Assembly: GCA_947307285.1 (NCBI GenBank)
Contig: CAMZIS010000032.1
Coordinates: 1-9,292, forward strand
Length of the DNA: 9,292 bases
Direction: 5' to 3'
From: an uncultured Peptococcaceae bacterium
Lineage (GTDB): Bacteria; Bacillota; Dehalobacteriia; UBA4068
In this document: positions 5,155 through 9,292 of the stretch, one piece after another
Numbering within the stretch: position 1 is the first letter of the stretch
Layout: the number at the start of each line of letters is the position of its first letter
The notes under the pieces: generated by a model
The model's database searches: none
Told to the model about the DNA's origin: nothing
What the model saw: the letters and a program-made list of their open reading frames with translations, nothing else
Translations under genes and position numbers: made by a program

Positions 5155-6348
5155 ATGCTTACTACTCAGCAGATCATCGACAAGACCAACAAATACGGCG
5201 CTCATAACTATCATCCCAAGGATGTTGTCATCGTTAAGGCTGAAGGCGCTGAAGTATACGATCCGGAAGGACGCAAGTATTACGACATGCTGTCCGCTTA
5301 CTCCGCGCACAATTTCGGACATCGTCATCCTGAGATCGTGGCCGCTGCCAAGGACCAGCTGGATAAAGTCACTCTGACCAGCCGCGCTTTCCACAACGCC
5401 ATCCTGGGCGATTTCTATGAAGCGCTGTGCCATACCACCGGAAAAAATATGGTGCTGCCTATGAACACCGGCGCCGAAGCTGTTGAGACTGCCTTGAAGA
5501 CCGCCCGTCGCTGGGGCGCTGAAGTCAAGGGTGTGGAAAATGGCAAGCAGGAGATCATCGTTTGCGAGAACAATTTCCACGGTCGCACCATCACCATCAT
5601 CAGCTTCTCCAATGACCCCCTGGCCAAGGACAATTACGGGCCTTACACCCCCGGCTTCAAGATGATCCCTTACGGCGACGCCGCCGCTTTGGAAGCCGCC
5701 ATCACCGAAAACACCGTAGCTTTCCTGGCTGAACCCATCCAGGGCGAGGCCGGCATCATCGTTCCTCCCGCGGGTTATCTGCAGAAGGTGCGTGAGATCT
5801 GCACCAAGCACAACATTCTGTTCATGGCTGACGAAGTCCAGACCGGTTTCGCCCGCACCGGCGATATGTTCGCCGTACAGCATGAATCCGTCGAGCCCGA
5901 CGTCTTCATCCTGGGCAAGGCTTTGGGCGGCGGCGTGATGCCTCTGTCCGCAGTGGCCGCCAACGACGATATCCTGGGCGTTTACACCCCCGGTTCCCAC
6001 GGTTCCACCTTCGGCGGCAACCCGCTGGCCTGCGCCTGCGGCATTAAAGCCCTGGAGATCCTGGAAAGAGATAATTATCCCCAGCAGGCCCGTGAAAAGG
6101 GCGAGTATTTTATGGCCGGTCTGCGCAAGATCAAGAATCCGGAGATCCTGGAAGTGCGCGGCCGCGGTCTGCTGATCGGCATGGAATTCACCGGTCCCGC
6201 TTTTGACTATGTCAAGGCCTGCATCCATGAAGGCGTTCTCTGCAAAGAGACTCACGACCACACCATCCGTTTCGCTCCGCCCATCCCCGTTACCTATGAC
6301 CAGATGGATGACGCCCTGGAACGCATCAATAAGGCTATCGGCCGCTAA
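5155..6348 (+). CDS. rocD: Ornithine aminotransferase (ornithine-oxo-acid transaminase)
   Basis: A 397-residue class III PLP aminotransferase that strongly resembles Bacillus RocD. It moves the delta-amino group of ornithine to 2-oxoglutarate, giving glutamate semialdehyde (pyrroline-5-carboxylate) and linking arginine/ornithine to proline and glutamate. Visible blocks are DMLSAYSAHNFGHRHPEI (45-62), LPMNTGAEAVETALKTARRW (101-120), NNFHGRT (139-145), EPIQGEAG (193-200), ADEVQTG (225-231), the PLP lysine in LGKALGGG (Lys255), and HGSTFGGNPLA (282-292). The start at 5155 has AGGAGG seven bases upstream. An in-frame ATG at 5071 lies between the -35 and -10 boxes of the promoter and cannot be used from that transcript. 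Codon choice is strongly biased to GGC, ACC, ATC, CTG and AAG, unlike its neighbours, suggesting high expression. A terminator follows, so it is probably monocistronic. Confidence 0.95.
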   Translation: MLTTQQIIDKTNKYGAHNYHPKDVVIVKAEGAEVYDPEGRKYYDMLSAYSAHNFGHRHPEIVAAAKDQLDKVTLTSRAFHNAILGDFYEALCHTTGKNMVLPMNTGAEAVETALKTARRWGAEVKGVENGKQEIIVCENNFHGRTITIISFSNDPLAKDNYGPYTPGFKMIPYGDAAALEAAITENTVAFLAEPIQGEAGIIVPPAGYLQKVREICTKHNILFMADEVQTGFARTGDMFAVQHESVEPDVFILGKALGGGVMPLSAVAANDDILGVYTPGSHGSTFGGNPLACACGIKALEILERDNYPQQAREKGEYFMAGLRKIKNPEILEVRGRGLLIGMEFTGPAFDYVKACIHEGVLCKETHDHTIRFAPPIPVTYDQMDDALERINKAIGR

Positions 6349-6394
6349 AGCCTTTCAGAGCTACAGGCCGAATAACGAATAACATGGAACAAAA

Positions 6395-6436
6395 AAGCGT
6401 GCGCCGGCAAAAGCAGGTGCACGCTTATTATTTATT
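6395..6436 (+). terminator. Rho-independent terminator after rocD
   Basis: AAGCGTGC (6395-6402) and GCACGCTT (6419-6426) form a perfect 8-bp stem with a 16-base loop, followed by the T-rich TTATTATTTATTCTT region. Extra A residues before the stem could make it work in both directions. It separates rocD from the walJ transcription unit. Confidence 0.85.
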
Positions 6437-6492
6437 CTTGTATTATTACGTCGGCTCAAGTAAAAAGACAGCTATACTTTATTGCAGCCGTG

Positions 6493-6501
6493 TGTTAAAA
6501 T
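6493..6501 (+). promoter_or_regulatory. Extended -10 promoter element immediately before walJ
   Basis: TGTTAAAAT fits the extended -10 pattern TG-n-TAnnnT. No good -35 box is visible 15-19 bases upstream. The last base is six bases before the walJ ATG, so transcription from it would start at or next to that ATG. A weaker TATACT at 6473-6478 could be an alternative -10 box. Confidence 0.5.
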
Positions 6502-6507
6502 ACGACT

Positions 6508-7275
6508 ATGAAATTTGCGACCATCGTTTCCGGTTCTTCGGGAAATTGCATTTACATAGAAGGTGGCTCCACCCGAGTCTTGGTTGACGCCGGCCTGACG
6601 TTGAAAACCCTGAAGGCGGCATGTAAAGAGTACGGCTGTGAACCTGCAGACTTCGCGGCCATACTTATAACGCACGAGCATAATGATCATATCAGCGGCG
6701 CGGAACGCATCTGGCGCCGGTTTGGGGTGCCTCTTTGGGCCTCCGTAAGCACATGGGAACATTTACCCTTTTCCGCGTGCTTTTCGGAGAAAGAGCGGCA
6801 TATGTTTGAGTATGGGATGACTATCGGCGAATTGAAGTTCGACTTTTTCCGGCTTTCCCATGATTCCGTGCAGCCGGTGGGCATAATCGTTGAGCACGAA
6901 GGCCGACGCTTGGCGATAGCGACGGATACGGGCTGTGTAACACCGTCTATGGCCAAGTCTTTGCAGGACTGTGACGGTTATATCCTGGAAGCTAACCATG
7001 ATCTTGATATGCTGAAAAAAGGGCCGTACAGTTATGCTTTGAAAAGGCGAGTCATGTCCGATCATGGGCATTTATCCAATGCTCAGGCCGCTCTGGCTTT
7101 GAGCCAGCTGGCCGGGCCTCATACCAAGCACGTTATATTGGCTCATCTTTCCGAGACCAACAATACGCCCGAGCTTGCCATGGGGCAGGTTATGGCGGTG
7201 ATGCAGGGCGCGGCCTTTCACCCAATGATAACAGTAGCGCCCAGGCATGTACCGCATAAGCTTGTGGAACTGTAA
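6508..7275 (+). CDS. walJ: WalJ/YycJ-family metallo-beta-lactamase-fold hydrolase
   Basis: A 255-residue MBL-fold protein opening MKFATIVSGSSGNCIYIEGG, the YycJ/WalJ signature. The metal motif THEHNDH is at 55-61 (His56, His58, Asp60, His61). Further likely ligands are His118, Asp140 (ATDTG) and His213 (LAHLSETN). YycJ/WalJ proteins are predicted nucleases of the RNase J/CPSF type and in Bacillus are encoded with walRK and an HtrA protease. Here walRK is absent from the window but the HtrA-like gene follows after 15 bases, so the walJ-htrA pair is kept. Unusually for this window, no Shine-Dalgarno sequence precedes the ATG, and a -10-like element lies six bases before it. The N-terminus matches the family, so the start is probably right. 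Confidence 0.9.
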   Translation: MKFATIVSGSSGNCIYIEGGSTRVLVDAGLTLKTLKAACKEYGCEPADFAAILITHEHNDHISGAERIWRRFGVPLWASVSTWEHLPFSACFSEKERHMFEYGMTIGELKFDFFRLSHDSVQPVGIIVEHEGRRLAIATDTGCVTPSMAKSLQDCDGYILEANHDLDMLKKGPYSYALKRRVMSDHGHLSNAQAALALSQLAGPHTKHVILAHLSETNNTPELAMGQVMAVMQGAAFHPMITVAPRHVPHKLVEL

Positions 7276-7290
7276 ATCCGGAGGTGCAGT

Positions 7291-8052
7291 TTGTATTACC
7301 TTCGCCGCGCCAGATTGCGTTTGGCGCTGATAGCACTTATTTTGATATTGATACTGTCTTTTTTGGCCGCGTCTCGTGAGAGGACGCGGTCGCTTTTTAT
7401 CTTGCCGGACGAGCGTGCAGGAGACAGTCTGGCCTTCATTGCGGATATATATAAACGGGTCGCTCCATCTGTAGTAGGCGTGGAAAGCCTGAGAGACGAC
7501 GGAGCGGGCCGCGTTACGGTTGGATCGGGGAGCGGCGTTATCTTAAACCCGGATGGATATATAGTTACCAATTATCATGTAGTGGAGGATGCGACCGTCC
7601 TGAGTGTTACTCTGGCTGACGGACGCAGAGGCGAAGCTGTGCTCATCGCGGGTGACCCCGGTCTGGATCTGGCTCTTTTGCGAACCGAGCTCAACGATCT
7701 TACAGCGGCCGAGTTGGGACGCAGCGAAGATTTGCAGGTGGGGGACGTTGTCTTTCCCATCGGCAATCCGGGCGGTGAGCAGTTTGCCCGCTCTATGACG
7801 ATGGGCCTGATATCCGGCATTGATAGGCAGCTGGCTATGACAGAGGGCAGCTTGGAAGCTCTGCTGCAAACTGACGCGGCCATCAATCCCGGAAATTCCG
7901 GCGGCCCCTTGGTGGATTGCCATGGCGTGGTCATCGGCATCAATTCCGCGAAGATAGTGGACGCCGATTTCGAAGGCATGGGGTTCGCCATCCCGGCCGA
8001 CACCGTGCGCTCTTTTTTGGCAAGCGCTCTGCCTGCTGTTTTTATGCCATAG
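7291..8052 (+). CDS. Membrane-anchored HtrA/DegP-like trypsin-type serine protease without PDZ domain
   Basis: A 253-residue S1C-type protease starting with TTG, chosen because GGAGG lies six bases upstream and the next residues (MYYLRRARLR) lead straight into one hydrophobic segment at about 10-27. This is probably an N-terminal anchor that places the protease outside the membrane. The catalytic triad is visible as His96 (TNYHVV), Asp126 (LDLALL) and Ser203 (GNSGGP), with GSGSGVILNPDGYIVTNYH at 78-96. The chain ends soon after GFAIPADTV, where HtrA proteins normally continue into one or two PDZ domains. Nothing resembling a PDZ is encoded in the 88 bases before the next gene. It is probably co-transcribed with walJ, as with yycJ-yycK in Bacillus. 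A role in envelope protein quality control is inferred. Confidence 0.88.
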   Translation: MYYLRRARLRLALIALILILILSFLAASRERTRSLFILPDERAGDSLAFIADIYKRVAPSVVGVESLRDDGAGRVTVGSGSGVILNPDGYIVTNYHVVEDATVLSVTLADGRRGEAVLIAGDPGLDLALLRTELNDLTAAELGRSEDLQVGDVVFPIGNPGGEQFARSMTMGLISGIDRQLAMTEGSLEALLQTDAAINPGNSGGPLVDCHGVVIGINSAKIVDADFEGMGFAIPADTVRSFLASALPAVFMP

Positions 8053-8140
8053 CACAAAAACGCAAAAATTCTATATGTGGGGAGGAATAGCGGATAATTG
8101 ACCGAATTTCATACTGTATATTGATTTAGGGAGACTGGTC

Positions 8141-8947
8141 ATGAATTCCTTGAACCGTATGCTGCTCTGCGTTGCCGCTGCTCTGTTCTTTTGGCTGGGC
8201 GATTCGCTTTTGTTTTGTTTGATGAAGGATTGCGCCTTTATCCAGGCGCTGTTTCCCGCCGTGCCCAGCGGCAGGCTGCTTGTGCGTCTGATCGTGGCGG
8301 TGTTGCTGTTGCTGTTCGGCATCATGGGCTTTATCGGGCATACTGTTCGTTTGGCGGAATTGACCCGGATCAACCGGGCGGACGACGGCGCTTTGTTCGG
8401 CGACGAAAAAAGCTCCTCCAAGTCCCGCCGCCTGCTCTATCATTGCATGCGTTTGGCCACTATGATGGGCATGTCCACCGCAAACAAGGATAAGTTGCGT
8501 ATCCTGTGTTATTGCTATGATATCGGCATGGTATGTGTTCCGAGCTCCGTTTTGAGTAAAAACGGTCCTTTGGAGCCGGAAGAGCAAAGACTCAGGGATG
8601 CTCACACCGATTGGGGCGCTAAAATTGTTTCCGAGATCCCGCAGCTGCGAAAAGCTGCCAAGCTTATTGCCGCCCATGAGGAGCTGTATGACGGCAACGG
8701 CCCCCACGCTCTTTACGGACGATCAATACCGCTGGCCTGCCGTATTTTCGTAGTGGCTATGATCTATGATTACTATACTCAGCCGCACCAGGAAGGGGAC
8801 GTCCTGACCAGACGCCAGGCTTTGGATGAAATGATGCTGTATCACGGCACCATGCTGGATCCAGATGTGTTCGACGCTTTTGTGAAACTAATGAATGACG
8901 ACACGCTTTCCCAACAGGTCGGTAATAGTGTTTACGTTCCCAAATGA
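8141..8947 (+). CDS. Two-TM membrane protein with degenerate HD-GYP domain
   Basis: A 268-residue protein. Two hydrophobic segments (about 6-28 and 45-68) precede a region that follows the HD-GYP layout: HCMRLATMMGM (101-111), YDIGMVCVPSSVLSKNGPL (126-144), HTDWGA (155-160), AHEELYDGNGPHALYG (178-193) and IPLACRIFVVAMIYDYY (196-212). Key residues are changed: the HD pair is Tyr126-Asp127, the HH pair is Ala178-His179, GYP has become GPH at 187-189, and the usual Asp before the YD is Met207. Active HD-GYP enzymes hydrolyse cyclic di-GMP with a metal centre built from these residues, so this one is probably inactive and may bind a ligand or partner. AGGGAG lies seven bases before the ATG. Its function is unknown. 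A terminator follows. Confidence 0.8.
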   Translation: MNSLNRMLLCVAAALFFWLGDSLLFCLMKDCAFIQALFPAVPSGRLLVRLIVAVLLLLFGIMGFIGHTVRLAELTRINRADDGALFGDEKSSSKSRRLLYHCMRLATMMGMSTANKDKLRILCYCYDIGMVCVPSSVLSKNGPLEPEEQRLRDAHTDWGAKIVSEIPQLRKAAKLIAAHEELYDGNGPHALYGRSIPLACRIFVVAMIYDYYTQPHQEGDVLTRRQALDEMMLYHGTMLDPDVFDAFVKLMNDDTLSQQVGNSVYVPK

Positions 8948-8961
8948 CGTTGTTTTTTAAC

Positions 8962-8988
8962 GGCCCCGCTTCCGGCGGGGCTGTTTTT
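8962..8988 (+). terminator. Rho-independent terminator after the HD-GYP-like gene
   Basis: GCCCCGC (8963-8969) and GCGGGGC (8975-8981) form a 7-bp GC stem with loop TTCCG, followed by TGTTTTT ending at 8988. It closes the walJ-protease-HD-GYP group and lies 15 bases after the stop codon. Confidence 0.93.
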
Positions 8989-9002
8989 CATACCGAAATA
9001 CT

Positions 9003-9031
9003 TTGACTTTAGATGTTACAGGCTGTAAAAT
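9003..9031 (+). promoter_or_regulatory. Promoter of the yfbR-like gene
   Basis: TTGACT (9003-9008), a 17-base spacer and TAAAAT (9026-9031). Transcription should start near 9038, leaving a leader of about 87 nt. That leader holds a small hairpin, AGCTGC (9075-9080) with GCAGCT (9092-9097), of unknown significance. Confidence 0.8.
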
Positions 9032-9124
9032 AACATAATAATGAACCTTCGATCTATCATATGACTTACCGATCAGCTGCGTGTATGCGTTGCAGCTTCT
9101 CAGCGTGTTTATGAGGTGATTCTT

Positions 9125-9292
9125 ATGTCCAGCAATTTCTTTGCATTTATTTCCCGAATGAAGCAGATCACACGCTGGTCGCTTATGCGTAACATACGTA
9201 CGGAAAATATACAGGAACACAGCCATATGGCCGAGGTATTGGCCCATGCTTTGTGCGTCATAGACAACTGCTATTTCGGCGGGCAGACCGAT
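9125..9292 (+). CDS. yfbR: YfbR-type HD-domain 5'-deoxynucleotidase (N-terminal fragment, cut by window edge)
   Basis: The first 56 residues begin MSSNFFAFISRMKQITRWSL and continue with MRNIRTENIQEHSHMAEVLAHAL, closely following E. coli YfbR (5'-nucleotidase for deoxynucleoside monophosphates, cytoplasmic, metal-dependent HD superfamily). E. coli Arg18, Trp19 and His33 correspond to Arg17, Trp18 and His32 here; Arg18 and Trp19 shape the substrate pocket and His33 is a metal ligand. The HD pair and the rest of the domain lie outside the window. The start follows GAGGTGAT by a few bases and the gene has its own promoter. It likely helps balance deoxynucleotide pools. Confidence 0.9.
   Translation, partial: MSSNFFAFISRMKQITRWSLMRNIRTENIQEHSHMAEVLAHALCVIDNCYFGGQTD

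Noticed and set aside
5140..6261. 373-codon open frame antisense to rocD
   Set aside because: It mirrors the strong codon bias of rocD, has no ribosome site, and its translation is Gly/Asp/Val-rich low-information sequence with no recognisable domain.
6370..6383. Tandem GAATAAC GAATAAC direct repeat after rocD
   Set aside because: Two 7-base copies only, in AT-rich spacer next to the terminator; no sign of function.
6384..6587. 67-codon frame starting after rocD
   Set aside because: It runs through the rocD terminator and overlaps the start of walJ in another frame, with no ribosome site.
7543..8057. Two frames of 160-170 codons antisense to the protease gene
   Set aside because: The plus-strand frame carries an intact serine protease triad; the others are reading-frame shadows.
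8126..8707. 193-codon frame antisense to the HD-GYP-like gene
   Set aside because: The plus-strand gene has membrane segments and a recognisable domain pattern plus ribosome site and terminator. The antisense frame is Gln/His-rich and lacks these.

Overview
The window carries nine protein genes, two of them cut by the window ends, plus a 14-codon leader peptide. Everything looks chromosomal: there are no transposases, phage genes, tRNAs, rRNAs or CRISPR repeats. The gene set suggests a low-to-mid GC member of the Bacillota. The signs are strong GGAGG ribosome sites, short HisG paired with HisZ, and a WalJ-type metallo-hydrolase followed by an HtrA-like protease. The Negativicutes are one possible group, also because of the E. 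coli-like YfbR at the right edge. The lineage is inferred from gene content, not proven.

Left third (1-3371, minus strand): a histidine biosynthesis operon in the order hisZ-hisG-hisD-hisC. Its genes overlap by 8, 4 and 1 bases, and hisC runs off the left edge. In front of hisZ is a well-formed promoter (TTGCAT-17-TATAAT). It is followed by a leader of about 180 nt encoding the peptide MYFAHHHHSLHRFP, which has five His in 14 codons. The leader RNA can form three mutually exclusive helices: a protector, an antiterminator and a rho-independent terminator. This is a classical ribosome-stalling attenuator. HisZ and HisG form the first enzyme of the pathway, HisC makes histidinol phosphate, and HisD performs the last two oxidations.

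Middle (3433-6436): a short-chain dehydrogenase of unknown substrate (minus strand) is divergent from a GntR/FCD-family regulator (plus strand). The next gene is rocD, ornithine aminotransferase, whose codon use suggests high expression. The same operator core, TTGTATACA, sits beside the regulator's own promoter and, as a perfect 12-bp palindrome, over the -10 box of the rocD promoter. The regulator probably controls itself and rocD. A strong hairpin terminator follows rocD.

Right third (6437-9292, plus strand): a WalJ/YycJ metallo-hydrolase with no visible ribosome site and an extended -10 box only 6 bases before its ATG, so it may be leaderless. Next come a membrane-anchored trypsin-like protease with no PDZ domain (TTG start) and a two-TM protein with a degenerate HD-GYP domain, then a terminator. 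After this a new promoter drives a YfbR-type 5'-deoxynucleotidase, cut by the right edge.

No gap without a gene exceeds 300 bases. The main intergenic regions (3312-3432, 4195-4370, 5010-5154, 6349-6507, 8948-9124) hold the promoters, operators and terminators listed.
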